Shown: in pieces, positions 1 to 8,138 of the stretch
Numbering within the stretch: position 1 is the first letter of the stretch
Layout of the letters: every line of letters starts with the position of its first letter
Source of the DNA: Sphingobium herbicidovorans
GTDB lineage: Bacteria; Pseudomonadota; Alphaproteobacteria; Sphingomonadales; Sphingomonadaceae
Assembly: GCF_002080435.1 (NCBI RefSeq)
Contig: NZ_CP020539.1
Coordinates: 186,001-250,000, forward strand
Length of the DNA stretch: 64,000 nucleotides
Direction of reading: 5' to 3'
Position numbers and translations under genes: made by a program
Notes under the pieces: model-generated
Told to the model about the DNA's origin: nothing
Databases searched by the model: none
The model's input: only the letters and a program-made list of their open reading frames with translations

Positions 1-79
1 CCCAATGCGACGCCACGCTGCCTCGTCGCCGCGTCCAGATGTGGCAGGACATCGTTTAACTGCTGCGGGGAGATCCCAG

Positions 80-292
80 ATGAAGATAAGCCCAGCCAAT
101 GCCGCCACGCTGGGTGCGCTGACGCTCACTGGATGCAATCACAATCCAGCTGACAGTCTGGACGACCGGGTCAAGGAATCCGCCGAAGCGCGCGCCCACG
201 CGATCTCTGCGGCCGACCGAAATGTCGCCGCGACGATGAGCGAAGAGCGCCGCGAGACGGTTGTCGCGAACGAAGCGCCGGCGGTGCGATAA
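80..292 (+). CDS. small putative lipoprotein, function unknown
   Basis: A 70-residue product starting at the ATG at 80; a longer in-frame reading from position 5 has no better start signal. The N-terminus has a short hydrophobic stretch ending in LTLTGC, which resembles a lipobox with Cys at about residue 19, so the mature protein would be a lipid-anchored, charged (Glu/Arg/Ala-rich) peptide. The stop lies 6 bases before the next ORF, suggesting co-transcription with the L,D-transpeptidase remnant and DUF2254 gene. No family is recognised. A short degenerate leader from a larger gene is also possible. Confidence 0.4.
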   Translation: MKISPANAATLGALTLTGCNHNPADSLDDRVKESAEARAHAISAADRNVAATMSEERRETVVANEAPAVR

Positions 293-298
293 AGCGCG

Positions 299-745
299 AT
301 GACGACCGGCCCTAGCATTTTGCCCCATACCTCGCGCGCGACGCGCCACGCGATATCCCCGTTACTGGCCGTCATGCTTGTCATGCCGGGAGCCAATCAG
401 ACGCGAGCGGCACCCGCCTCTCAGGAGGCGGGTGAACCGACTGGCGGCTGGAGTGACGCCGCGCGAAACTCGCTGGGGTCGACTTTGGCCCATCGCGCGC
501 GTCACGGTCTGGATCGTATCGACTTTCTGGAAGCGGCACAGGGCGGTGGAGAACAGCAATTTATTTACCTCAGCACGGCGATCCCGGTACGTCTGATCTA
601 TCGCAACGTTTTCATCGACAAGGATGGCAAGCTGGCGTTTCGCACCTATCCCTATGGATGGGATGGTCCGATCGCAAAGGCGCTGGGCTTCGCCGATCGC
701 GCTGACACGAAATTGCGCAGCGACGAAACCGATATAGCTCCATGA
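299..745 (+). pseudogene. gutted L,D-transpeptidase (YcbB/YkuD-type) remnant
   Basis: The 148-residue reading frame looks like the two ends of a murein L,D-transpeptidase joined together. Residues about 50-75 (GWSDAARNSL, ARHGLDRIDFL) resemble the N-terminal helical part of sphingomonad YcbB-like enzymes. Residues about 92-130 (IPVRLIYRNVFIDKDGKL, YPYGWD) resemble their extreme C-terminus. The whole catalytic centre, including the SHGC-type Cys motif, is absent, so it cannot cross-link peptidoglycan. A hydrophobic segment near residues 19-35 could act as a signal. Its stop overlaps the DUF2254 start (ATGA), so it may persist as a translated leader. The family call rests on recognised sequence resemblance only. 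Confidence 0.45.
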
Positions 746-2061
746 GCGAGCCCGTGGAGAAGGCCGCGCGCATGAGTTCGCGCTGGCGATGGTTGATGCG
801 GCTGCTGTTTCGCCGCATCTGGTTTCGCGCCGCGCTCTTCTCGCTTTCGTCGGTCATGCTCGCCTTGCTCGCCGCGTTCATCGCGCCGTTCATCCCTTAC
901 GAGATCAGCACCAAGATCGGCTCAGACGCGGTCGACAACATTCTCGGGATTCTGGCCTCCTCGATGTTGGCGGTCACCACCTTCTCACTCACCGCTATGG
1001 TCTCCGCCTTTTCCGCTGCAAGTGGCACGATCACGCCGCGCGCGACCCAATTGCTCGTCGAGGACCCTACCGCGCAGAATGCGCTTTCGACGTTCATCGG
1101 CGCATTCCTGTTTTCCATCGTCGGCATCTGCGCGCTGTCGACCGGAATCTACGGCACATCCGGCCGGGTCATCCTGTTTGCCGGCACCATCCTCGTCATC
1201 GCGATCATCGTCATCACCCTCCTGCGCTGGATCGGCCATCTGTCGAGCTTTGGCAGAGTCGGCGACACGATCGATCGCTTGGAAAAGGTGACGCAGGCGG
1301 CGATCGATCGATCGGGGTATATGGTCACGGTCTTGCCCGCCGCCGGTCCCAACACGCGCGGCAGATGTTCCGTCCACTCGGACAAGATCGGCTACATTAC
1401 GCATATTGACCTGAAGGCGCTCGACGAGATCGCCGAGCAGCTCGGCTGTGCGATCGACCTAACCGTGACGCCAGGCGCATTCGTGACGCCGGAGCGAGAG
1501 ATCGCCTGGCTCGACCGCGGTGACGACAAGAGCGCTTCCGCGATCCGTGACGCATTCACCTTCGACCATCATCGCCAGTTCGACCACGATCCACGGCTCG
1601 GCCTGATCGTGCTTTCGGAAATCGCCTCGCGTGCGTTGTCGCCCGCGGTCAACGACCCTGGCACCGGCACCGGCATCGCTGTGCTGGGCGCGGGTGTGCG
1701 GGTGATGGCGGCATTGCTCATCGAGGATCGGGATGGCGGTGTGGGTAGTGCGCACGTCACGCTTCCTGCGATCAGGATCGAGGACCTGCTCGACGACCTG
1801 TTCCGACCGATCGCGCGCGATGGCGCCGGCGTCGTCGAAGTCGCGATCAAGCTTCAGCGCTCGCTCGCCGAGATCGCCGCGATAGCGCCTGCCGCGCATG
1901 GCCTGCTGGCGGTACGCGCGGCGGACGCGCTTGCGCGCAGCCAGACCGCGATGACATCCGCTGCCGATCTCGAATGCGTGCGCGGCGTGTACCGGTCGTA
2001 CTGGACTGGTCGATCGCCCGACACAGGTGCGACCCGGTCGCCCCTCAAGGATGATGAGTGA
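742..2061 (+). CDS. DUF2254 family membrane protein
   Basis: A 439-residue predicted inner-membrane protein. Hydrophobic helices occur at about residues 28-50, 66-95, 112-132 and 140-162, followed by a soluble C-terminal half rich in acidic and Ala/Ile residues. The pattern, including ILASSMLAVTTFSLTAMV and SRALSPAVNDPGTG, is typical of the DUF2254 family, whose function is not established. The start overlaps the stop of the preceding frame by four bases, and its own stop overlaps the start of the MgtC gene, so the three form a translationally coupled operon. Confidence 0.85.
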   Translation: MSEPVEKAARMSSRWRWLMRLLFRRIWFRAALFSLSSVMLALLAAFIAPFIPYEISTKIGSDAVDNILGILASSMLAVTTFSLTAMVSAFSAASGTITPRATQLLVEDPTAQNALSTFIGAFLFSIVGICALSTGIYGTSGRVILFAGTILVIAIIVITLLRWIGHLSSFGRVGDTIDRLEKVTQAAIDRSGYMVTVLPAAGPNTRGRCSVHSDKIGYITHIDLKALDEIAEQLGCAIDLTVTPGAFVTPEREIAWLDRGDDKSASAIRDAFTFDHHRQFDHDPRLGLIVLSEIASRALSPAVNDPGTGTGIAVLGAGVRVMAALLIEDRDGGVGSAHVTLPAIRIEDLLDDLFRPIARDGAGVVEVAIKLQRSLAEIAAIAPAAHGLLAVRAADALARSQTAMTSAADLECVRGVYRSYWTGRSPDTGATRSPLKDDE

Positions 2062-2522
2062 TGGAAGCAGGTGCATTCTCCCCCGTCCATATCTCGTGGG
2101 CTGAAGCGCTGCTGCGGATCGGCGCCTCGATGCTGTTGCCGATGCTGATCGGCATCGACCGATTTCTACGCGGCAAGCCCATCGATTTTCGCCCCTTCAT
2201 GATCGTCGCATTGGCGGCCTGTTCGCTGTCGCTGACAATCATGGAGCTCGCCGCGCGCACCACCGAGCCGGATGTCGATCTGGGCCTCAGCCGCGTGTTC
2301 GCCGGCGTCATCACCGGCATCGGCTTCCTCGGTGCCGGCGCGATGTTCCGCGAGGACAGCTTCGTCAAGGGCGCCGGCTCGGCCGCTTCGATCTGGGCGG
2401 CGGGCGCGATCGGCTTGATCTGCGGGGTCGGCCTGCTTTGGCTTGCGGCGCTGCTGGCGGGTGGCGTACTGCTCGTCCTAGTCGTCAGTGCGCCGTTCAC
2501 CAGTAAATACGATGCTGACTAG
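2061..2522 (+). CDS. MgtC/SapB family membrane protein
   Basis: A 153-residue protein starting at the ATG at 2061; a GTG one codon earlier is possible. It is almost wholly hydrophobic with four predicted membrane helices. Hallmarks of MgtC/SapB are the N-terminal LIGIDRFLRGK (Asp/Arg conserved after helix 1) and the GIGFLGAGAMFREDSFVKG loop before the last helices. MgtC proteins influence Mg2+ or phosphate homeostasis and acid tolerance. This copy lacks the C-terminal soluble domain of Salmonella MgtC and resembles the short SapB-like form. It is coupled to the DUF2254 gene and followed 47 bases later by a DUF421 gene. Confidence 0.85.
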   Translation: MEAGAFSPVHISWAEALLRIGASMLLPMLIGIDRFLRGKPIDFRPFMIVALAACSLSLTIMELAARTTEPDVDLGLSRVFAGVITGIGFLGAGAMFREDSFVKGAGSAASIWAAGAIGLICGVGLLWLAALLAGGVLLVLVVSAPFTSKYDAD

Positions 2523-2569
2523 CGTGTCTCTAGGCCGGAGCGAAAGCGCTTGCGCAACGTTGGCGTGTC

Positions 2570-3076
2570 ATGTTCTTTGACGATCTTCACGGCTTGCTGC
2601 GCGTCGCGATCGTTTCGCTGCTTGCCTATGCCGCGATGGTCTTGGTGCTGCGGATCGCGGGCAAGCGCTCGCTGGCCAAGCTCAACGCGTTCGATCTGGT
2701 TGTCACCGTCGCACTCGGCTCGACGTTGGCTACCGTCCTGCTGAGTAAGGACGTCGCGCTTGGCGAGGGCGTGCTTGCCTTCGCCGCCCTTGCCAGCCTG
2801 CAATGGCTGGTCTCGCGATTATCGGTGTCGAGCGCCTGGTTCCGAACGCTGGCTCGCGCCAAGCCGCGGCTGTTGCTTGAAAATGGCGAATATCGCCGCG
2901 ACGCAATGGCGCAGGAGCGTGTAACCAAATCCGAGATCGACGCTGCGGTCCGAAATGCCGGCCATGGTCGGCTCGAGGCGGTCGTCGCCGTCGTGCTGGA
3001 GACTGACGGCAGCATGAGCGTTATTGTCGACAGCGCTGAGGAGGAACTTACCGCGCTACGTTCCGTCCAGCGGTGA
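2570..3076 (+). CDS. DUF421 / YetF-like membrane protein
   Basis: A 168-residue protein with N-terminal membrane helices (about residues 10-30, 42-60, 66-82) and a C-terminal cytosolic alpha/beta domain (about 95-168). The segments VLRIAGKRSLAKLNAFDLVV, ARAKPRLLLENGEY and DGSMSVI match the DUF421/YetF family, found in spore-formers and many proteobacteria, whose role is unclear. The C-terminal part is the family's usual small soluble domain. Together with DUF2254 and MgtC it makes a three-gene membrane-protein operon. Confidence 0.85.
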   Translation: MFFDDLHGLLRVAIVSLLAYAAMVLVLRIAGKRSLAKLNAFDLVVTVALGSTLATVLLSKDVALGEGVLAFAALASLQWLVSRLSVSSAWFRTLARAKPRLLLENGEYRRDAMAQERVTKSEIDAAVRNAGHGRLEAVVAVVLETDGSMSVIVDSAEEELTALRSVQR

Positions 3077-3356
3077 GGCGACCAGATTTAGCGTAGTTCG
3101 TGGTCCGATCTTGACGACCGCGACGCACCATATGAAGAGGTGTGTCACGCCATTACCCGCATCCTGCTCTCCCATATCCGCTTCGAGAGAAACGCTGAAC
3201 TGCTGTTCGAAGGTCCACGATCGCCTGTTGGCTCGGCGGCCAAGATAGATCGGGGGGAACCAGGTCAAATTTGCTATGCGTGATCGAAGTAGGCGAACTC
3301 GGCAGAACCGGTTCTTTTAATATGACCGTTAAGCAGGCAGCACGAGGCAACGCATC
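3077..3356 (+). other. intergenic spacer with no convincing gene
   Basis: About 280 bases between the DUF421 gene and the decayed cinA. Short reading frames here have no recognisable protein signature. A GGAAC motif occurs at about 3256 but no EcfG -10 element (CGTT) lies at the correct spacing. I see nothing else I can support. Confidence 0.5.
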
Positions 3357-3867
3357 ATGGACAAGCCGCGAAGTCCAGAGGCGGGATCAGCCGAAACGCT
3401 ATCCCCTATATTGCCCCACGAGGAGGATGCCGCCGCTGCCGTCCTGAAGGCAGCATGTGAAGCGGAACTGCGGCTTGCAACGGCGGAAAGTTGCTCGGGC
3501 GGTTTGCTCGCCTCGTTGCTGACCGATGTCGAGGGGGCGAGCCATGCAGTCAAACGGGATTTGCCGTCTGTCAGCGAGGAGGCCAAGTGCGAGTCGTTGG
3601 GCGTTCCGGGGACCGATCGATGCCCGGCGAGCGGAAAGCCGTGACGGCGCCATTGCCAAGGCGTAGGGCGCGCTCGGGCAATCCCACGCCGACATTGGAC
3701 TTGCCATTGCCGGCTTTGCCGGTTCGGGAGCAGATGGAGACGAGGCTGGGCTTGTCCATTTCGCTGTCGCCCGGCGCAATGGCGAGACAGTCCGCCGCGT
3801 CGAGCATTTTAGAGATATCAGGCGCGGACACGAGCGGATAAAATCGCTCCGGGTCGCGCTAGAGATG
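3357..3867 (+). pseudogene. decayed CinA C-terminal domain (PncC, NMN amidohydrolase)
   Basis: The first frame reads LRLATAESCSGGLLASLLTD, the signature of the CinA C-terminal (PncC) domain that deamidates nicotinamide mononucleotide, then loses register. After frameshifts around 3550-3620 and an in-frame TAG at about 3664, the family sequence resumes in another frame (ADIGLAIAGFAG, GLVHFAVARRNGET) and runs to about 3867. At least two shifts plus a stop argue for true decay rather than one sequencing error. The intact enzyme would be about 165 residues. No functional product is expected. Confidence 0.7.
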
Positions 3868-4089
3868 ATGGGGAAGCCAATTAAGACTGCTGAAAAGTTA
3901 ACGTCCCTTCATCGCTACGGACTTGTTCGGGTCACCGCCGCAACTCCGCATGGGTCGGTAGGCGAGGTGGCCGTCAATAGCGGGGCGGTGAAGGAACTGG
4001 GATTGCCGGGGGGCCGGAAGACGCTGACCTTTGGCTGGATGAACTGGCCGCCGCGTCAGGACCCGCGCCGGGTAATTGATCAGCCTTAG
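3868..4089 (+). pseudogene. probable fragment of NAD(+) synthetase N-terminus
   Basis: The frame that carries the end of the decayed CinA continues without a stop for 74 codons. Its segment LHRYGLVRVTAATPHGSV followed by an Asn-containing helix resembles the first residues of the glutamine-dependent NAD synthetase nitrilase domain (typically xxHGFVRVAxxTPxV...D..N). After about 40 residues the resemblance ends (GGRKTLTFGWMNW is unrecognised). This is a family-pattern judgement without an alignment. An alternative is a short unrelated ORF starting at the ATG at 3865. Confidence 0.4.
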
Positions 4090-4124
4090 TGCACGTGAGT
4101 GCTGGGAACCTTGGCGCTTACGCT

Positions 4125-4139
4125 AAGCCTTAGAGGCTT
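4125..4139. terminator. weak hairpin between convergent genes
   Basis: AAGCCT and AGGCTT form a 6-bp stem with a 3-base loop, placed between the plus-strand pseudogene and the minus-strand stress operon. There is no T tract, so a terminator role is only plausible. Confidence 0.3.
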
Positions 4140-4147
4140 GCGCGCCT

Positions 4148-4345
4148 TCATTGTCTGACGTGGTTCCGGTATCGGGCTGCTCCTTGTCCTGCTTCGTCAC
4201 CCGCGTCGGCTCGGGAATCGCCGCCGGTGGCTGTCCGCTCCTCATCACGCGATCCGATATCGTGCGCCAGATTGCCGCCGCCAGTTCCAGACTGGGCATC
4301 ACTTTCGGATGAAAGATTCGCGCTCTTGGACGTTTGCGCCGTCAT
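4148..4345 (-). CDS. small hydrophilic protein, function unknown
   Basis: A 65-residue Ser/Gly/Asp/Arg-rich protein with no hydrophobic segment and low complexity, probably intrinsically disordered. The start codon overlaps the stop of the preceding 84-residue gene (ATGA), so it is the third cistron behind the hemerythrin gene and its EcfG-like promoter. The tight coupling is the best evidence that it is real. No family is recognised; hydrophilic stress proteins of this kind are common in the general stress regulon of alphaproteobacteria. Confidence 0.5.
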   Translation of the reverse strand: MTAQTSKSANLSSESDAQSGTGGGNLAHDIGSRDEERTATGGDSRADAGDEAGQGAARYRNHVRQ

Positions 4346-4596
4346 TGGGCTTCTCCTCCCCCGGCGCTGTCGCTGTCATAATCTTCTGGATTACCGCCGC
4401 CTCCGGCCGAGGCGCCGCTGCCTTCGACAATGCCCGATCCGTCCTTGGCCCGATGGCCGCGATTGTCCGCTTCCGTACGGTCGAGTGTCTCGCTCGGTCG
4501 CCGGGCTGACCCTTTGGGCTGGTTTTCCGTGGAGACGTTTGGATCGCGGGTTCGCTCCGTCGCTACGATCCGCTTGTCAGAATTCTCTTCGTTCAT
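4342..4596 (-). CDS. small disordered hydrophilic protein, function unknown
   Basis: An 84-residue protein, strongly charged, Gly/Ser/Asn-rich, with a Gly-rich tail (SGASAGGGGNPEDYDSDS). An AGGA sequence lies 8 bases before the ATG, and the gene begins 15 bases after the hemerythrin stop. The composition resembles small hydrophilic proteins linked to desiccation or osmotic stress, but there is no domain I can name. It is translationally coupled to the downstream 65-residue ORF. Confidence 0.55.
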   Translation of the reverse strand: MNEENSDKRIVATERTRDPNVSTENQPKGSARRPSETLDRTEADNRGHRAKDGSGIVEGSGASAGGGGNPEDYDSDSAGGGEAQ

Positions 4597-4611
4597 CGGT
4601 CATGTCCTGTG

Positions 4612-5163
4612 TCAGGCCAGTTTCAGCCCTTCCTGATTCATCCGCCGCGTGAGGCGGCCGGTCGCGCTGTCGTCGAGTGCCTGACGAAGACGTGGGAAAA
4701 GTTCCTGTTCCTCCTGCTTCATGTGCCGTTCGATGTCAGCGCGGAACTTGGCCAGCTTCTGCTGGAAGGCCGGATTATCGTCCAGCAGGTCCGACAGCTC
4801 ATAGAGATATTGCTTCACGTAACCGTGCTCACCGTTGAGCGCATCAGCTTCCGCCTTCATGCCATGTTCGCGCATGGCGGGATAAATGGCATTCTCCTCC
4901 TCCAGCGCATGTTTGCCCAGGGCATGTTTGAGCTGCATCAGAATCAACCGACGCCTTGCGCTGGCTGTGGCGTCGGTTTCGGCGAGGGCATCGAACAAGG
5001 CGAGAGCTGCATTATGTTCGGCGGCAAGCGCCTTGTCCCAGTCCCCTGCCAGCATGGTCGGTGCCTGAACCATCAACTTTCGCCCGGCAAGCCCGAGGAC
5101 GGCAAGGCCTGCGCCCAGCAGCAGGCTTTGGGATCGTGAAGGGTAATGGGTATGAAGCGCCAT
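4612..5163 (-). CDS. hemerythrin-like (HHE domain) protein
   Basis: A 183-residue protein. A short hydrophobic segment (about residues 13-27, LLLGAGLAVLGLAG) may anchor or export it. The rest is a four-helix HHE cation-binding domain with iron ligands in the expected order: EHN (about 50), HALEEEN (about 85), EHGYVK (about 112) and HMKQEEQELFP (about 147). Such proteins bind a non-haem di-iron centre and are linked to oxygen, NO or oxidative-stress sensing or scavenging. It is the first gene of a minus-strand operon with two small hydrophilic proteins, behind a perfect EcfG-type promoter motif at 5193-5217. Confidence 0.85.
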   Translation of the reverse strand: MALHTHYPSRSQSLLLGAGLAVLGLAGRKLMVQAPTMLAGDWDKALAAEHNAALALFDALAETDATASARRRLILMQLKHALGKHALEEENAIYPAMREHGMKAEADALNGEHGYVKQYLYELSDLLDDNPAFQQKLAKFRADIERHMKQEEQELFPRLRQALDDSATGRLTRRMNQEGLKLA

Positions 5164-5192
5164 GGGTTTTTCCCTTTGTCTGATGGCCGGTC

Positions 5193-5217
5193 AACGATGG
5201 CTATTCGCACATGTTCC
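5193..5217 (-). promoter_or_regulatory. EcfG-type stress promoter for the hemerythrin operon
   Basis: Read on the minus strand the sequence is GGAAC, 16 bases, then CGTT, the exact consensus of the alphaproteobacterial EcfG (general stress response) sigma factor. It lies about 30-55 bases upstream of the hemerythrin start. No experimental support is available. Confidence 0.7.
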
Positions 5218-5283
5218 GGAGCCTGCCGCAGGAGCCCTCTATCTCCATTATCGCGCGGCTGTGTCAGTATGTCGTCAACTGAG

Positions 5284-5308
5284 GGAACGAGCTCCCGGCC
5301 CGCTGGTT
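5284..5308 (+). promoter_or_regulatory. EcfG-like promoter for the SRPBCC-GH65 operon
   Basis: GGAAC at 5284-5288, a 16-base spacer and GGTT at 5305-5308 match the EcfG consensus apart from the first -10 base. The SRPBCC start codon follows 31 bases later behind AGGAGG. With the perfect motif facing the other way, this makes a divergent stress-promoter region. Confidence 0.5.
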
Positions 5309-5339
5309 GGGGCCTTGATCACTCTTCAGGAGGCTCAGC

Positions 5340-5924
5340 ATGGCCGACAACAAGGCGCCGCTCCCGAGCGACGACGCGCCGCTTATCACGAGCAAGGAAG
5401 ATCACAGCGAACAGTCGGCAGACCAGCGGATCGAACCTCAGGGAGATACGCTGGTCGGCAGGACGGTGACCATCAATCGCCCCAGGGCGGAGCTATATGC
5501 CTTTTGGCGCGACTTCACCAATTTGCCGCAGTTTATGGAAAATGTGGTTTCGGTGGCGCCGATGGCGGAGGGGCGCACCCACTGGACGGTAAAAGCTCCC
5601 GCCGGAAAGAGGGTGGAGTGGATTTCTGCCATTACCGAGGACAGGCCCGGTGAGACGATCGCCTGGGCTTCCGAGGATGGCGCCGACGTTCCCAATAGTG
5701 GCCGGATCGATTTCCGCGACGCGCCGGGTGGGCGCGGAACATGGGTTAGCGCGACGATCCTTTATGATCAGCCGGGTGGGATCATTGGCAAGGCAATTGC
5801 TAAAATGTTTCAGCGAGAACCGGCGATTCAGGCGCGGAGGGACCTGCGGCGTTTCAAACAGTTGATGGAGACAGGCGAAATAGCGACTTCGGCACGCACC
5901 CGGAACGAACAGGAGGAGATCTGA
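5340..5924 (+). CDS. SRPBCC (START-like cyclase/dehydrase) family protein
   Basis: A 194-residue protein with a hydrophilic N-terminal tail (about 1-40) and an SRPBCC domain. Recognisable elements are [27 protein letters not shown] and a C-terminal amphipathic helix containing [15 protein letters not shown]. The fold binds hydrophobic ligands in a deep cavity; no catalytic role can be assigned. It has a strong AGGAGG site and is first in a five-gene operon; its stop overlaps the next ATG (TGATG). Confidence 0.85.
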   Translation: MADNKAPLPSDDAPLITSKEDHSEQSADQRIEPQGDTLVGRTVTINRPRAELYAFWRDFTNLPQFMENVVSVAPMAEGRTHWTVKAPAGKRVEWISAITEDRPGETIAWASEDGADVPNSGRIDFRDAPGGRGTWVSATILYDQPGGIIGKAIAKMFQREPAIQARRDLRRFKQLMETGEIATSARTRNEQEEI

Positions 5925-7138
5925 TGCGAGCGCTGACATGGCATGGCAAGCATGACGTCCGGGTGGAGACAGTGGACGACCCGGAGATCATAAATCCTCG
6001 TGACGCGATCATCCGCATCACTTCCACGGCCATCTGCGGGTCCGACCTTCATCTTTACGACGGCTATATTCCGACGATGAAAGCGGGCGATATATTGGGC
6101 CATGAATTCATGGGGGAGGTCGTTGAAACGGGACCGAAATCGACGCTGCGAAAGGGACAGCGTGTTGTTGTGCCGTTCACCATTGCATGCGGTGGATGCT
6201 TTCATTGCAGCAAGCATCAATATTCCGCGTGCGACAATGGCCTGCCGGCTGACAATCAGGACATCGGCCAGACCATCTACGGCCAGCCCATGTCAGGGCT
6301 GTTCGGCTACAGCCATATGACGGGCGGCTACGCGGGCGGACAGGCGGAATATGTACGTGTGCCCTTCTCCGACGTAGGCCCGATCGTCATCCCCGATGGG
6401 GTGGAGGACGACAAGGTGCTCTTCCTTTCAGATATCTTGCCCACTGGCTGGATGGCGGCGGAAAATGCTGGGATCGAACCGGGGGATACTGTCGCGGTAT
6501 GGGGTTGCGGGCCGGTCGGGCTGTTCGCGGTCCAGTCGGCTTTCCTGATGGGAGCAGAGCGGGTCATTGCCATCGACCATTTTCCTCGACGACTGGAACT
6601 CGCGGCGCGTTTTGGCGCGCAGACGATCAACTATGAGCAAACGAAAACCTATGACGCGCTGATGGAAATGACCGGCGGCATCGGCCCCGACGCCTGCATC
6701 GACGCAGTGGGGCTGGAGGCGCATGGGTTCTTCGCCGACAATGTGTGGGACCAGATCAAGGTGTCCACCTTCCTCGGCACCGACCGGACGCACTCCATCC
6801 GTCAGGCCATTCTGGCCTGCCGCAAGGGCGGGCGCGTGTCGATGCCCGCCGTCTATGGCGGGTTCGTCGACAAGTTTCCGCTGGGGGCCTTCATGGAAAA
6901 GGGGCTGACGCTCAAGACCGGCCAGACCCATGTGCAGCATTATATGCCCGGCCTGCTCCATGCGATCATGGAAGAGAAGATCGATACCACTTTCCTCATC
7001 AGCCACCGCCTTCCTCTGGAAGAGGCGGCGGAGGGATATCGCATGTTCCACGACCATCAGGACGAAGTGACCAAGGTCGTCTTGAAACCGGGCATGGCCG
7101 CCAGCCAGAAAGAGGAGAGCCGCCATGGCAGCCACTAA
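5924..7138 (+). CDS. zinc-dependent alcohol dehydrogenase (MDR family)
   Basis: A 404-residue medium-chain dehydrogenase. The catalytic zinc site is seen in [10 protein letters not shown] (Cys near residue 38) and [10 protein letters not shown] (His/Glu near 59-60). The structural zinc loop is shortened to [17 protein letters not shown]. The Rossmann motif is [17 protein letters not shown] (about 190-206). The overall pattern resembles glutathione-independent formaldehyde dehydrogenase-like enzymes, with an unusual insertion around [20 protein letters not shown]. Substrate is unknown. It overlaps the downstream SDR gene by 14 bases, so the two oxidoreductases are co-expressed under the stress promoter. 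Confidence 0.85.
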   Translation: MRALTWHGKHDVRVETVDDPEIINPRDAIIRITSTAICGSDLHLYDGYIPTMKAGDILGHEFMGEVVETGPKSTLRKGQRVVVPFTIACGGCFHCSKHQYSACDNGLPADNQDIGQTIYGQPMSGLFGYSHMTGGYAGGQAEYVRVPFSDVGPIVIPDGVEDDKVLFLSDILPTGWMAAENAGIEPGDTVAVWGCGPVGLFAVQSAFLMGAERVIAIDHFPRRLELAARFGAQTINYEQTKTYDALMEMTGGIGPDACIDAVGLEAHGFFADNVWDQIKVSTFLGTDRTHSIRQAILACRKGGRVSMPAVYGGFVDKFPLGAFMEKGLTLKTGQTHVQHYMPGLLHAIMEEKIDTTFLISHRLPLEEAAEGYRMFHDHQDEVTKVVLKPGMAASQKEESRHGSH

Positions 7139-7922
7139 GTTCGCCATCGTCACCGGTGCCTCGACCGGTATCGGGTTCGAACTGGCCCATCTTGCCGCGC
7201 AAAATGGCTATCACCTGCTGGTTGTGGCGGACGAGCCACTGATCGAGGCGGCCGCTACCGACTTCCGCCGTCATGGCGTGGAGGTGGAAGCGGCGGAGGC
7301 CGATCTTGCGACCCTGGAAGGCGTGGATAGGCTGTTGGCGGCGACGAATGGGCGGACGATCGATCTGCTATGCGCCAATGCCGGCCGTGGGATAGGCCAT
7401 GGCTTTCTGGAGCAGGAGGCCACCGACTGGCGACGGGTGATCGACACCAACGTCACCGGCACCCTCTATCTGCTGCAGAAGGTGTTGCAGGCCATGGTTG
7501 CCCGCAATCAGGGCAAGGTACTGATTACGGGTTCCATTGCCGGGTTTATCCCGGGCTCCTTTCACGCGGTCTATAACGGTTCGAAGGCGTTTATCGACAG
7601 CTTTGCCGACGCCCTGCGGAATGAGATCAAGGATGCCAAGGGTGTCACGATCACGACCCTGATGCCGGGTGCGACCGAAACGGAATTTTTCGAGCGGGCG
7701 GACATGCTGGATACCAAAGTGGGGGCGGAAGAAAAGGATGATCCCGCCAAGGTCGCCCAGGATGGCTGGGACGCGCTCATGGCGGGCAAGGCGCATATCG
7801 TGTCGGGTTGGAAGAACAAGCTTCAGGCCGCAGCCGCGCATGTCACGCCTGCCTCCGTCCTGGCGGAGCAGCATCGCAAGATGGCCGAGCCCGGCACAGC
7901 AGAGGAGCATGACGATGACTGA
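7125..7922 (+). CDS. SDR family NAD(P)-dependent oxidoreductase
   Basis: A 265-residue short-chain dehydrogenase with the cofactor motif [12 protein letters not shown] (about 10-21), NAG at about 86, catalytic Ser in ITGSIAGF and the YxxxK motif YNGSK (about 150-154). The C-terminal tail is longer and charged. It overlaps the alcohol dehydrogenase gene and the following small gene, typical of a tightly coupled operon. Substrate cannot be inferred; a role in detoxifying stress-derived carbonyl compounds together with its neighbour is only a guess. Confidence 0.85.
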   Translation: MAATKFAIVTGASTGIGFELAHLAAQNGYHLLVVADEPLIEAAATDFRRHGVEVEAAEADLATLEGVDRLLAATNGRTIDLLCANAGRGIGHGFLEQEATDWRRVIDTNVTGTLYLLQKVLQAMVARNQGKVLITGSIAGFIPGSFHAVYNGSKAFIDSFADALRNEIKDAKGVTITTLMPGATETEFFERADMLDTKVGAEEKDDPAKVAQDGWDALMAGKAHIVSGWKNKLQAAAAHVTPASVLAEQHRKMAEPGTAEEHDDD

Positions 7923-8118
7923 ACGCAAAGGGCAGCATAAGCCGGACAATGCCGAAACACCGCGCGGTCCGCTGGGCGACACGTTGCCGGGACGGGAAAA
8001 GGAAGACCCACGGACTGGCGGCGGCCAGCCGCAGGAAGAGGTCGAAGATCGTCCTAGTGTCGGCACGGTGAGGCCGGAAGATTATCCGGAAAAGGATCGG
8101 CGGGACTCCCGTCCATGA
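7915..8118 (+). CDS. small acidic disordered protein, function unknown
   Basis: A 67-residue protein starting at the ATG at 7915, seven bases after AGGAG; the ATG at 7909 is too close to that site. The sequence is Pro/Glu/Asp/Arg-rich with no hydrophobic core (KGQHKPDNAETPRGPLGD, EDYPEKDRRD). It overlaps the SDR stop by eight bases, and GH65 follows 20 bases later. It resembles other hydrophilic stress peptides in this island in composition only. Confidence 0.55.
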   Translation: MTERKGQHKPDNAETPRGPLGDTLPGREKEDPRTGGGQPQEEVEDRPSVGTVRPEDYPEKDRRDSRP

Positions 8119-8138
8119 AAACCACTGAGAGATGATCC

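Noticed and set aside
3241..3290. GGAAC at about 3256 as another EcfG promoter
   Set aside because: No CGTT-like -10 element at 16-17 bases and only a pseudogene downstream.
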